The notes under the pieces are model-generated. The model was not told the origin of the DNA. It made no database searches and saw only the letters and a program-made list of their open reading frames with translations. The position numbers and the translations under genes were made by a program. From Acidobacteria bacterium UBA2994 (lineage in GTDB: Bacteria; Acidobacteriota; Vicinamibacteria; Vicinamibacterales; UBA8438), in NCBI GenBank assembly GCA_002346545.1, contig DEAA01000072.1:18395-82394 (forward strand): DNA of 64,000 bases. Direction: 5' to 3'. Positions 20,246 through 28,702 of this stretch are shown one piece after another (position 1 is the first letter of the stretch; each line of letters opens with the position of its first letter).

Positions 20246-20791
20246 ATGGACACGGCGTCTCACGATGGGCCGGCAGGTCTGGCTGCCACCGAGGAGCGGA
20301 CCGATGATCCGTGGTATGCCATCTGGACCCGCTCCCGCCACGAACAGGTGGTTCGCGATCAGCTGGAACGCAAGCAGGTTGAGGTATTCCTGCCCACCAT
20401 CACCCGGTGGAGCCGCTGGAAGGACCGGCGCAAGAAGATCGCGTGGCCACTGTTCCCAGGCTACTGCTTCGCACGTTTCGACGCTGAGCATCGGCGTGGC
20501 ATCCTCCGCTGCACGGGCGTGGTCAGCATCGTGTCCTTCGATGGTGAGCCGGCGGCGATCGCGGCCCACGAGATCAACGGCATCCGGCGGCTGGTGGACA
20601 CAGATCTGCTTTACGACCCTTGCCCGCTCATTCGTGAGGGGATGATGGTCGAAGTGGTGCACGGACCGCTGCGGGGGGTGGTGGGGCGGCTGGTACGAAA
20701 AGGCACGCATGCGCGCCTCGTGCTGTCGGTCGACCTGATCGGGCAGGCGGTATCGGTCGAGGTCGACGCTGCCGACGTTAAGGCTTACTAA
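20246..20791 (+). CDS. NusG-family specialised antiterminator (UpxY/LoaP/RfaH-like)
   Basis: The 181-residue protein has a NusG N-terminal domain starting WYAIWTRSRHEQVVRDQLE near residue 23. The FPGYCFARFD block lies near 72, and a C-terminal KOW domain (LIREGMMVEVVHGPLRGVVGRLVRKG) near 128-155. It is not housekeeping NusG, because it lacks the secE-rplK context and resembles paralogues that keep RNA polymerase processive through long polysaccharide operons. The polysaccharide exporter genes 5 kb upstream fit, but the link is inferred. ATG 20246 is preceded by a short gap after the foldase stop. It ends 3 bp before dusB. Confidence 0.85.
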   Translation: MDTASHDGPAGLAATEERTDDPWYAIWTRSRHEQVVRDQLERKQVEVFLPTITRWSRWKDRRKKIAWPLFPGYCFARFDAEHRRGILRCTGVVSIVSFDGEPAAIAAHEINGIRRLVDTDLLYDPCPLIREGMMVEVVHGPLRGVVGRLVRKGTHARLVLSVDLIGQAVSVEVDAADVKAY

Positions 20792-20794
20792 GAG

Positions 20795-21922
20795 ATGACC
20801 AGGAAGGCTGCGCCGAAGATCGGGTCGATCACGCTCGATTCGCCGTTTGCTCTGGCGCCTATGGCGGGCATGACTGACACCGCGTTTCGCCGGTTGGTGA
20901 AGCGGCGGGGAGGCTGTGGGCTAGTGGTCACCGAAATGGTTAGCTCCGAGGGCCTGGTGCGCGGCATCGATCGCACCCTCGAGTATGCCGAGTTCACTGA
21001 GGAAGAGCGGCCGGTGTCGATCCAGATCTTCGGTGGCGACCCGGACAAGATGGCCCAGGCGGCGCAGATCGTGGAGAAGCTAGGCGCCGACATTGTCGAC
21101 GTGAACATGGGCTGCCCGGTGCCCAAGATTGCCAAGCACCACGCGGGTTGTAGCTTGATGCGGACCCCCGAGCATGCCGCGGGCGTGGTGCGCGCCATGG
21201 CCGATGCGGTGAAGATTCCGGTCACGGTCAAGATGCGGGCGGGCTGGGACGATGACCACGTCAATGCGCCCCGTGTAGCCCGGCTGATGGAAGATGCCGG
21301 CGCCTCCGCGGTGGCCGTGCACGGACGTACCGCAGCGCAGTCGTATACAGGCCAGTCGGACTGGGGCCTGATTGATCGCGTGGCCCGTGATGTTGGGATT
21401 CCGGTCTTTGGGAGTGGCGACTGTGTCTCGCCCGAGGATCTGGTCGAGCGTTTCGACGAGACCGCCGTGGCCGGGGTCCTCGTGGGCCGCGGCGCGCTCC
21501 GCAACCCTTGGATCTTCGAGCAGGCCCAGCGCTTGGAGGCGGGAATGGGGACCGGTCCGGCTCCCGCCTACGATCGGGGCCGGTTCCTGCTGGTCTACAT
21601 CGATCTCCTACTTCGCGAGGGAACCAACGAGGCGGAGGGCTTCCGCCACTCGGCCGTACGTGCCAGTTCTCGTGGACGCCGACCACGCACCGCTGTTACC
21701 CGCGAGCGCTGGGTAATCAACAAGCTGCGAGCCCTCGGTTCCTGGTACACCAAGGGTGTCCACAACGGGTCAAAGCTGCGGGTCGCGATCAACCAGGCCA
21801 GTTCGCTCGACGAACTCCGTACGATCATCCGCTACCACTTCGATCTGAGCGACGATGGCAGCGGGATGGCCACGATCGAGGAGGATGCTCCCGGCCGGAC
21901 CGGTTCTGCGGTCCTGGTGTGA
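20795..21922 (+). CDS. dusB: tRNA-dihydrouridine synthase DusB
   Basis: The 375-residue FMN enzyme reduces uridines in the tRNA D-loop. Visible blocks are APMAGMTDTAFRRL at the N-terminus, VDVNMGCPVPKIAKHHAGC with the catalytic Cys near 107-118, KMRAGWDD, VHGRTAAQSYTG and GVLVGRGALRNPWIF. The C-terminal helical recognition domain includes ERWVINKLRALGSWYTKG. An extra basic stretch (SSRGRRPRTAVTRE) precedes that domain. The stop overlaps the ATG of the cupin gene by one base. Confidence 0.95.
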   Translation: MTRKAAPKIGSITLDSPFALAPMAGMTDTAFRRLVKRRGGCGLVVTEMVSSEGLVRGIDRTLEYAEFTEEERPVSIQIFGGDPDKMAQAAQIVEKLGADIVDVNMGCPVPKIAKHHAGCSLMRTPEHAAGVVRAMADAVKIPVTVKMRAGWDDDHVNAPRVARLMEDAGASAVAVHGRTAAQSYTGQSDWGLIDRVARDVGIPVFGSGDCVSPEDLVERFDETAVAGVLVGRGALRNPWIFEQAQRLEAGMGTGPAPAYDRGRFLLVYIDLLLREGTNEAEGFRHSAVRASSRGRRPRTAVTRERWVINKLRALGSWYTKGVHNGSKLRVAINQASSLDELRTIIRYHFDLSDDGSGMATIEEDAPGRTGSAVLV

Positions 21923-22287
21923 TGCCTCGGTTGATTGAATGCCCTAGCGTGATCGAGGCCGCCGGCAATCTGCCGAAACGGATCGAGGAGTACGCCGGGC
22001 GGGTCAACACCGGCCACGGAGAGGTCAGTGTGGCACGCATGGTGTCGCCCCCCGGCTGGGTTGAACCGGGTCAGCGGCCGGAGTTCGAGGAGATCACCGT
22101 GGTGACCCGGGGGATGCTCCGGGTCGAGTACGAACACGGCGCACTCGACGTGCGCGAGGGCCAGGCCGTCGTGGCGGTCCCGGGTGAGTGGATCCGATAC
22201 AGTAGCCCGGAACCTGAAGGGGCGGAGTATGTCGCCGTCTGTCTCCCCGCGTTTTCGCCGGACACCGTCCATCGCGACGCCGAGTAG
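21922..22287 (+). CDS. Small cupin-domain protein
   Basis: The 121-residue single cupin beta-barrel has EEITVVTRGMLRVEYEHG as the first cupin motif and GQAVVAVPGEWIRYSSPEPEGAEYVAVCLPAF as the second. The usual metal-binding His residues of motif 1 are not obvious (EFEEI rather than HxHxxxxE), so metal binding is doubtful. It starts in the TGATG overlap with dusB, so the two are probably cotranslated. No specific substrate can be assigned. Confidence 0.8.
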   Translation: MPRLIECPSVIEAAGNLPKRIEEYAGRVNTGHGEVSVARMVSPPGWVEPGQRPEFEEITVVTRGMLRVEYEHGALDVREGQAVVAVPGEWIRYSSPEPEGAEYVAVCLPAFSPDTVHRDAE

Positions 22288-22382
22288 CTGGGCGTGTACG
22301 GTCCTACCGCTCGCTGGTGCCCTGGACCCTCGTGCCGTATCATCCGTAGCCTGGAACGGGGCCGTTTTTCGGAGAGCGACCG

Positions 22383-24185
22383 ATGAAGATCAATGGTTGG
22401 ATCGCGGCGTGTGTGCTTTCGGTGGCGGCCGGCATTGGGGTCCTGGCTGCGGGGGCTGGATCGGAGGACTGGGTCAACGACTTGTCTCCCATCACCGCCG
22501 CGGAGTGGGACTATGACAAGGCGGCGCATCTCATCGAGCGCGCCGGATTCGGCGCGACCCCAGACGAGATTGAACGCCTGGCAGCCATGAGCCCAAAGGC
22601 GGCGGTGGCCTGGTTGGTCGACTTCGAATCAGTCGACAACAGCCTGACCCCAGCTTTCGACCCTTCTCCGATCTGGGATCCGGAGATGGATCCGTTCCCC
22701 AAGAGCCGCGCCGACGCGGTGCGAATCGCTCGCGAAAGCGGTTCTTCGATGGGCGTGGCGGTGCTCCCCGAGGGTGAAAGTCGTCGGCTGCAGCCGGTGG
22801 TCAACAAGTTTTTCTACGGGCTGCGCTCCAACGCCATCGAGACCCAGCGGCTGGCGATCTGGTTCGGCGAGCGGATGTTGACCACGCGCCGGCCGCTCGA
22901 GGAGAAGCTCACGCTGTTCTGGCATGGCCACTTCGCCACCGGCAACACGAAAGTGCGCGATACCCGCATGATGCATCAGCAGAACGAGATGCTGCGGGCG
23001 AATGCTGCCGGGAACTTTCGTGACTTGCTGCTCGGAATCCTCACCGATCCCGCCATGCTGGTCTATCTGGACAACGGCGAGAACCGCAAAGGGCACCCGA
23101 ACGAGAACTTCGGACGCGAATTGCTCGAGCTGTTCACGATGGGCGTGGGCAACTACAGCGAGCAGGACATTCGGGAGGCGTCACGCGCGTTCACTGGCTG
23201 GACGAACGACGCGATCGAGTTTAAGTTCGATGCCGCTACCCACGACGATGGCGAGAAGACCTTTCTGGGTCGGACAGACAACCTGAACGGCGAGGACATC
23301 ATCGATATCGTCCTCGAGACCCCGGTCACGGCGGAGTTCATCTCGGCCAAGCTCTATCGCTATCTGGTGCGGGAAGATCTGGACGACGTGATCCGCGAGG
23401 CGCTGGGGGACACGCTCCGGGAGGCGAACTACGAGCTACAGCCACTGCTCCGTCAGATCTTGCTATCCCGAGATTTCTACAGCCCAGCGTCCAACGCTAC
23501 CCAGGTCAAGAGTCCGGTGCAACTGGTCGTTTCTACCTACCGAAAACTGGGTCTCGAAAGACTGCCGACCATCCCGGACTTCAACCGATTGACCGCCGGC
23601 TTGGGACAGACGCTGTTCAATCCGCCGAACGTCGCAGGCTGGGCTGGGGGCCGCACCTGGATCACGCCCGCGTTGCTGCTTGAGCGCGGCAACCTCTTCC
23701 GCAACGTGCTCTTCCCAGACACCGACGGATTCTGGGCGCCCGACCGGGCCACCCCGGGTATCTACGCGCAGGTGGAGCGTCGGCTCCAGCAGGGGCTGAA
23801 CATCACCGCCGCGACCCAGCAGGGCGACGCGGAGTCGAGCATGATTGCTGACCGGGACGAGGACTACAACACACGCTACGGCGGTTACATGGGCTACATC
23901 ATGGCCTACGACCGGCTGAAGCTCGTGCCCCGGCACCCGGCCGACCTGGACCTTGCGGCTATGGTGACCGAGGCTGGTGCGACGACCGTCGAGTCGATCG
24001 TCGACTACTACCAGCGTCGTTTTCTTCGCGCGCCCCTGGCGCCAGCGGGCCGTCAGGTGCTGGTGGACCGGTTGCGCAGCGAGTTAGGTGCGGACCGGCT
24101 CCCTGCCCCGAGCCCGCAGGTCGAAGGTGCATTGCGGTCGTTGCTGTATTTGGTGCTGAGCACGCCTGAGTATCAAGTGGCGTAG
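22383..24185 (+). CDS. Secreted DUF1800 protein
   Basis: The 600-residue protein has an N-terminal hydrophobic signal segment (WIAACVLSVAAGIGVLAAGAG). The DUF1800 hallmarks are HLIERAGFGATPDEIERLA, LTLFWHGHFATGN, GRELLELFTMGVGNYSEQD, ASRAFTGWT and FNPPNVAGWAGGRTWI. Function is not established for the family. It is almost always paired with a DUF1501 protein, as here 17 bp downstream, so the two probably act together in the envelope. Confidence 0.9.
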   Translation: MKINGWIAACVLSVAAGIGVLAAGAGSEDWVNDLSPITAAEWDYDKAAHLIERAGFGATPDEIERLAAMSPKAAVAWLVDFESVDNSLTPAFDPSPIWDPEMDPFPKSRADAVRIARESGSSMGVAVLPEGESRRLQPVVNKFFYGLRSNAIETQRLAIWFGERMLTTRRPLEEKLTLFWHGHFATGNTKVRDTRMMHQQNEMLRANAAGNFRDLLLGILTDPAMLVYLDNGENRKGHPNENFGRELLELFTMGVGNYSEQDIREASRAFTGWTNDAIEFKFDAATHDDGEKTFLGRTDNLNGEDIIDIVLETPVTAEFISAKLYRYLVREDLDDVIREALGDTLREANYELQPLLRQILLSRDFYSPASNATQVKSPVQLVVSTYRKLGLERLPTIPDFNRLTAGLGQTLFNPPNVAGWAGGRTWITPALLLERGNLFRNVLFPDTDGFWAPDRATPGIYAQVERRLQQGLNITAATQQGDAESSMIADRDEDYNTRYGGYMGYIMAYDRLKLVPRHPADLDLAAMVTEAGATTVESIVDYYQRRFLRAPLAPAGRQVLVDRLRSELGADRLPAPSPQVEGALRSLLYLVLSTPEYQVA

Positions 24186-24202
24186 CCGTCAAGGAGACTC
24201 TC

Positions 24203-25462
24203 ATGATCATCCGTCCTTCCGATTCGTGCGCCTGTTCCAGGCGCGAGTTTCTGCGACGCGGACTCTACGGGATTGGCGTCACTGCCGGTCTCCCGGTGCT
24301 GATGAGCCGTACCACAGAGGCACTGACGGCCCAGGCGCTGACCGGTAGCAGCATGGAGGCGCATCCCGAGCGGATCCTCGTGGTGGTTGAGCTGTCTGGT
24401 GGTAACGACGGGCTCAACACGGTCGTGCCGTATGGCAGCGACACCTACTATCGGGTGCGGCCAAATCTAGGTATCCGCGAGAACGAGGCGATCAAGATCG
24501 AGGACGGATACGGCCTACATCCCTCGATGGTCGGGTTCGAACGCCTGTACAAGGACGGCATGATGGGCGTGGTGCATGGCTGCGGCTACGACAATCCAAG
24601 CCTGTCCCACTTCTCGTCCATGGGCTTCTGGCATACCGGCGTCCCGAACGGCGGAGAGCCGCTGGGCTGGCTCGGCCGTGTGGCCGATGGCGTGTACGAC
24701 CATGACGCGCAGGGCAACATGATCGTGAACATCGGCACCCGGCAGTCGCTGGCGGTGCGAGCCCGCCACCACCAGCCGTTGGTGTTTAACGACCCGCGTA
24801 GCTTCCGACGCGAGGGCTCGGACGGTGAGAAGTCGGCGCTGGACGACATGGCCGTGAACACGGGCAGTAATTCCACTCTCGACTTCCTTGCCGCCACCGC
24901 CAGCAACGCCGAGCAGAGTTCAGCCTTCGTGCGCGAGGCGTCGGCAGCCTACAGCACCCCGGTCGACTATGGGATCGGCGGGCTCTCGCCGCAGCTCCGG
25001 CGCGTGGCAGCGCTCATCGCGGCGGAGATGCCGACCCGTCTCTATTACGTCAGTTACGCCGGAAACTCGTTCGACACCCACGTCCACCAGGCGGATCCAC
25101 ATGCGCGTCTGCTGGCTTACACGGCCGATGCGATTCGGGGGTTCGTCGAGGATCTGCAGCGGCTCAATCGGGTGGACGACGTAGCCATCATGATGTTCAC
25201 CGAGTTCGGCCGGCGCGTTGAAGAGAACGCCAGCCTGGGTACGGACCACGGCACTGCCACGCCGATGTTTGTCATCGGGTCCGGCGTAGAGGGTGGCCTC
25301 CACGGTGCGCACCCCAGCCTCACCGATCTGGATGACGGCAACTTGAAGATGACGACTGACTTCCGGCGGGTCTACGCCAGCATGATCCAGCAGTGGCTGG
25401 GCTACAAGGACTCCGCGGCAATTCTGAAGGGTAACTACGAGCCGCTGCGTCTGTTCGCCTAG
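24203..25462 (+). CDS. Tat-exported DUF1501 protein
   Basis: The 419-residue protein has a twin-arginine signal at its N-terminus (SRREFLRRGLYGIGVTAG) and the DUF1501 core: VVELSGGNDGLNTVVPYG, GIRENEAIKI, HFSSMGFWHTG, SYAGNSFDTH and FTEFGRRVEENASLGTDHGTA. The family belongs to the sulfatase/alkaline-phosphatase-like superfamily by fold, but no activity is proven. It follows the DUF1800 gene at 17 bp and closes that operon. It converges on the response-regulator gene. Confidence 0.92.
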   Translation: MIIRPSDSCACSRREFLRRGLYGIGVTAGLPVLMSRTTEALTAQALTGSSMEAHPERILVVVELSGGNDGLNTVVPYGSDTYYRVRPNLGIRENEAIKIEDGYGLHPSMVGFERLYKDGMMGVVHGCGYDNPSLSHFSSMGFWHTGVPNGGEPLGWLGRVADGVYDHDAQGNMIVNIGTRQSLAVRARHHQPLVFNDPRSFRREGSDGEKSALDDMAVNTGSNSTLDFLAATASNAEQSSAFVREASAAYSTPVDYGIGGLSPQLRRVAALIAAEMPTRLYYVSYAGNSFDTHVHQADPHARLLAYTADAIRGFVEDLQRLNRVDDVAIMMFTEFGRRVEENASLGTDHGTATPMFVIGSGVEGGLHGAHPSLTDLDDGNLKMTTDFRRVYASMIQQWLGYKDSAAILKGNYEPLRLFA

Positions 25463-25489
25463 CGGCCTCCTCCGGTTTATTGTGGCCGC
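25462..25489. terminator. Hairpin between convergent genes (weak terminator candidate)
   Basis: GCGGCC (25462-25467) and GGCCGC (25484-25489) can pair around a 16-base loop containing GGTTTATT. It lies exactly where the DUF1501 gene and the reverse-strand regulator meet. There is no U-tract, so this is only a candidate. Confidence 0.25.
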
Positions 25490-26862
25490 AGCCGTTTCAC
25501 CTTCTCTACGAGCGTGGTGCGCTTGAGTCCCAGGCGCTCGGCGGCCTGCTGTTTGTTCCCATCAGTCTCGGCGAGGGCCTGCTGGATGAACCTTCGCTCC
25601 AGGGCGGCGATGTGGCCCGGCAGGTCCACGCCTTCTTCCGGAATCTCGACGGGCTGCGGCTGACCCACGCTGGGGCCCTCTCTGATCTCTGGTGGGAGAT
25701 CCGCGACGTCGAGCTGCGTCCGGTCCCGACCGAGGGCCAGGGCGCGTTCGACCACGTTCTCGAGCTGTCGGATGTTCCCCGGCCAGCTGAAGCCCATCAG
25801 CTGCCGCATCGCTTCCTGCGTGACCCGAACGTCCCGCCGCCCGCCGTCCTGACCGGTAAGCCGCTCGACGAAGTGCTGCACCAGCAGCGGAATGTCGTCC
25901 CGGCGTTCTCGGAGAGAGGGCAGCCGGACCGGAATGACGTTGAGCCGATAGAACAAATCCTCACGAAACTGCCCGTCGGTGACCATCTGCGCCAGATTCG
26001 CGTTGGTGGCGGCTATGACCCGGACATCGATGCGGATCGTGCGAGTGTCTCCGAGACGTTCCAGCTCCCGCTCCTGCAGTACTCGCAGGAGTTTGACCTG
26101 AAGACTGGGCGGCATGGTGCCGACTTCGTCCAGGAACACTGTGCCGCGGTCGGCCGCTTCCAGACGGCCCGCCCGATTGCTGACCGCCCCGGTATAGGCA
26201 CCGCGAATATGTCCGAACAGTTCGGCTTCGAGCAACGTTTCTGGCAGGGCGCCGCAGTTGAGCGCGACGAAGCGGTGGGCCCGCCGGTCGCTGTTATGGT
26301 GAATAGCCCGTGCCGCGAGTTCTTTCCCGGTGCCGGTCTCCCCGGTAATGAGCACGGTGCTCGACGCGCCGGCTACTGTCTCTAGCAGTTCGAACAGCTC
26401 GCGCATCGGTGCGCTCTGGCCCACGAGTCCGTCAAAACGATAGCGCTCCTCGAGTTGTGAGCGGAGGTAGGCGTTCTCTGAGCGGAGCCGCCGTTGCTCG
26501 AGGGCCGATGACAGTACATGCAAAAGCTGATCGAATTGGAAGGGCTTGGTGATGAACTCCGCGGCGCCCCGCTTGATGGCGTCGACGGCGTCCTTGACTG
26601 TGCCGAAGCCGGTGACCACGATACACACGATTTCCGGATAGCGTTCAAGCGCCGCCTCAAGCACGGCGGTCCCGTCGATGCCAGGGAGGCGCAGGTCGGT
26701 CAGCACCACATCGAACGCGAATTTGGCTAGCTGTTCGATGGCCACCTCGCCGCTTTCTGCCTCCACAACCAAATAGCCATGTTCCGCTAGTCGTTCGGCG
26801 GTGGCCTGACGCAGCGGAGCTTCGTCCTCTACGATAAGCAGATGTGTTTCTCTGTCAGTCAT
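25477..26862 (-). CDS. Sigma-54-dependent response regulator (NtrC family)
   Basis: The 461-residue protein has a receiver domain (IVEDEAPLR, phospho-acceptor Asp56 in VVLTDLRLPGIDG, Lys in ITKPF). The AAA+ domain follows (Walker A GETGTGKE at 174-181, sigma-54 contact loop GAYTGA at 221-226, Walker B TVFLDEVG near 240, LNVIPVRLPSLRER). A Fis-type helix-turn-helix lies at the C-terminus (NKQQAAERLGLKRTTLVEKV). GAYTGA replaces the commoner GAFTGA, a tolerated variant. Its probable targets include the sigma-54 promoter at 27761. Its kinase may be the hybrid kinase at 28703-30223. Confidence 0.95.
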   Translation of the reverse strand: MTDRETHLLIVEDEAPLRQATAERLAEHGYLVVEAESGEVAIEQLAKFAFDVVLTDLRLPGIDGTAVLEAALERYPEIVCIVVTGFGTVKDAVDAIKRGAAEFITKPFQFDQLLHVLSSALEQRRLRSENAYLRSQLEERYRFDGLVGQSAPMRELFELLETVAGASSTVLITGETGTGKELAARAIHHNSDRRAHRFVALNCGALPETLLEAELFGHIRGAYTGAVSNRAGRLEAADRGTVFLDEVGTMPPSLQVKLLRVLQERELERLGDTRTIRIDVRVIAATNANLAQMVTDGQFREDLFYRLNVIPVRLPSLRERRDDIPLLVQHFVERLTGQDGGRRDVRVTQEAMRQLMGFSWPGNIRQLENVVERALALGRDRTQLDVADLPPEIREGPSVGQPQPVEIPEEGVDLPGHIAALERRFIQQALAETDGNKQQAAERLGLKRTTLVEKVKRLRPQ

Positions 26863-27045
26863 TTACAAGAAACCGCCAATACTTTGACACCGCTGGCTTG
26901 AGCCCGTCAAGGCGCGTACCTAACCCGATTCTTCGTAGGGACTAATGACGTGGAGACGCTGTGCCGATACCACCCTTTGAGCCTGCGGAGAGAAGTTGAG
27001 CGGGGCCACGGAAGATGCCGTGGAGCGGGGGATGAGACAGGCCGG

Positions 27046-27267
27046 ATGCGAGCGCTAGAGATGATAGTCGATAGGAAAACGATCTCGATCATGAAAGCCT
27101 GCGACCTGGTTGGCGTTAGCCGCCGCACGATCTACAACTGGATCGCCAGCGGGAAGGTCGAATATGTCCGCACCGCCGGGGGCTCGGTCCGCATCTTTGT
27201 CGACACGCTGTGGCGTGAGCCGGACGGCGCGTCGGCACCGCTCACGTCGGCGCATACCGACCGCTAA
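27046..27267 (+). CDS. Small excisionase/MerR-like DNA-binding protein
   Basis: The 73-residue protein is essentially one winged helix-turn-helix: ISIMKACDLVGVSRRTIYNW, then IASGKVEYVRTAGGSVRIF with the beta-wing typical of excisionase/BldC-like proteins. The start may be ATG 27046 or 27061; longer upstream frames have no family-like sequence. It is divergent from the sigma-54 regulator, with about 180 bp between them. It is probably a local transcription regulator and not a phage excisionase, because no integrase is nearby. Confidence 0.75.
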   Translation: MRALEMIVDRKTISIMKACDLVGVSRRTIYNWIASGKVEYVRTAGGSVRIFVDTLWREPDGASAPLTSAHTDR

Positions 27268-27342
27268 GCCGCACGCTAACCGCGGATCGAGGTCATGCGC
27301 AGCCAGGTACCGTTTCCGCATTTGCGACCGGATCCTCTAGAG

Positions 27343-27540
27343 ATGGACCAGCCGCCCGACATTGGCGCCCTTTTTCATCGGCTGAACAATCAGCTCGGCA
27401 TCATCCTCGCCAACGCCGAGCTGCTTGAGGGCAAGCTGGCCGACAGCGTCAGTCGTGCCCGCGCTGAGCAGATCGTGTCCGGCGCGGTCGAGGCGATCAG
27501 CGCCGCTCGGCACATCCGCGAGCGCTGCCAGGACCGTTAG
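27343..27540 (+). CDS. Mini HisKA-like protein, orphan phosphotransfer helix pair
   Basis: The 65-residue protein carries FHRLNNQLGIILANAELLE (His12, Asn15, Asn16). This matches the H-box of histidine kinases (HELNNPLxxIxxxAELL) as seen in the nearby hybrid kinase at AHELNNPLATIL. A second helix (ARAEQIVSGAVEAISAARHI) follows, as in a dimerisation/phosphotransfer hairpin, but there is no ATPase domain. It could be a stand-alone phosphotransfer protein or a kinase decoy. ATG 27343 was chosen; an in-frame start also exists at 27295. Confidence 0.6.
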   Translation: MDQPPDIGALFHRLNNQLGIILANAELLEGKLADSVSRARAEQIVSGAVEAISAARHIRERCQDR

Positions 27541-27844
27541 TCAGCGGCTCCTCACCCCACCCTTTCGCCACCGGCCCTTTTTGTCAAAAAAATGGCGGTC
27601 TGCCTGGTTTAGATCGTCAATATATTGTCGTGCTGCAGTGGAGTTCTACCATGGCAGTTGGTGAACTGAAATAAGACTAACTAAATAAACACATGAAAAT
27701 AAACAGCTTACGAAGCATGTCTTGGCAGAATTCCAGTTTGTGACCAGTCCGGGTTCAGGCTGGCACCACGCTTGCGATAACGGGGGGTTCGCACCCACGG
27801 CGACGTCATTACGATGGCGCCGGAACTAACGCCGGAGGCATAGC
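27541..27844. other. 304-bp AT-richer gap before the sigma factor gene
   Basis: No gene is seen here. The central part (about 27580-27720) is unusually rich in A and T, with runs such as TTTTTGTCAAAAAAA and AACTAAATAAACA. The right half holds the sigma-54 promoter listed separately. The A/T-rich part could bind an enhancer-binding regulator or bend DNA upstream of that promoter, which is inference. Confidence 0.5.
27761..27775 (+). promoter_or_regulatory. Sigma-54 promoter of the FliA/WhiG-like sigma gene
   Basis: TGGCACCACGCTTGC matches the sigma-54 consensus TGGCAC-N5-TTGC exactly, with the invariant GG and GC 12 bp apart. Transcription would start near 27787, about 60 bp before the GTG of the sigma factor at 27845. 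A sigma-54 activator gene lies about 0.9 kb upstream on the opposite strand. Confidence 0.8.
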
Positions 27845-28696
27845 GTGACGACTAAATCTCAAGTGCTCGACGACAAGGACCAAGATCGCATCGCCGCGAG
27901 TCTGCCATTCGTCGAAGCGTTGGCGCGCCGCATGGCGGCGTCGATGCCCCATTCGATTGACCTGGGAGACCTCGTGCAGGATGGCATGATCGGTCTTATC
28001 GACGCGGCGCATCGATTCGACGAAACGCGTGGCATCAAGTTCGAAACCTTTGCAGAACGTCGCGTCCGGGGCGCGATGATCGATGCTCTACGGCGTGATG
28101 CCTGGCCGCGCGGTATACGGCGGGTGCGGCGGGAGTTGGAGGCAGCTCGCGAGAAGCTGCGACATGAGATGGGCGCGGAGCCCTCGCTGGCTGAGCTGGC
28201 CGAACATATGGGCTCAGATGAAGCACGCCTGGGTCGGACGATCGTCCGTATCAATACCATCGAGTCGACATCGCCGATGGCCAACGTCGACGCGGTCAGC
28301 GGTGTCAATCTGCCGCCGGTCATGGTGCCACCTGAGAGGCCGACGCCCGACAAGGCCTGCGAGCGCGGAGAGGTGGCCTCGCGGGTCAGAGACGCGATCA
28401 AGGCGTTGCCCTGGCGCGAGCGGAAGGTGATCGGGCTGTACTACTACGGCGAGGTCACCATGAAGCAAATCGGCCAGGAGATCGGCGTCAACGAGTCTCG
28501 TGTTTCGCAGCTGCATGCGCGTGCCGTGCAGCGGCTCCGCAAAATCCTTGGCCCTGACCTCAAGCCAGAGCAAGTGGCGACGGCGATGACCGCGGCTACA
28601 CTCAAGAAGCAGCCGAAGCGGGTGCTAAAGATGGCTAAGGCCCGGTTGTCACCGCGACGCGGCCAGGCGGCCGAGGCGGTGGCCGTAGCGGGCTAG
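27845..28696 (+). CDS. FliA/WhiG-type alternative sigma factor (sigma-28 family)
   Basis: The 283-residue sigma-70 family factor lacks region 1. Region 2 reads LPFVEALARRMAASMP, then DLGDLVQDGMIGLIDAAHRFDE, and includes the FliA/WhiG-specific FAERRVRGAMIDALRRDAWPRGIRR. Region 3 is LRHEMGAEPSLAELAEHM. Region 4 is LPWRERKVIGLYYYGEVTMKQIGQEIGVNESRVSQLHARA. A basic Ala/Lys-rich tail of about 45 residues follows region 4 and is unusual. The start is GTG 27845 with ribosome site CCGGAGG. The sigma-54 promoter 70 bp upstream suggests a sigma cascade. No flagellar genes are in the window. Confidence 0.92.
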   Translation: MTTKSQVLDDKDQDRIAASLPFVEALARRMAASMPHSIDLGDLVQDGMIGLIDAAHRFDETRGIKFETFAERRVRGAMIDALRRDAWPRGIRRVRRELEAAREKLRHEMGAEPSLAELAEHMGSDEARLGRTIVRINTIESTSPMANVDAVSGVNLPPVMVPPERPTPDKACERGEVASRVRDAIKALPWRERKVIGLYYYGEVTMKQIGQEIGVNESRVSQLHARAVQRLRKILGPDLKPEQVATAMTAATLKKQPKRVLKMAKARLSPRRGQAAEAVAVAG

Positions 28697-28702
28697 TTCC
28701 GG

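Noticed and set aside
27046..27267. Phage or integrative-element excisionase
   Set aside because: No integrase, attachment-site repeats or phage genes are nearby; the HTH type is equally common in chromosomal regulators.
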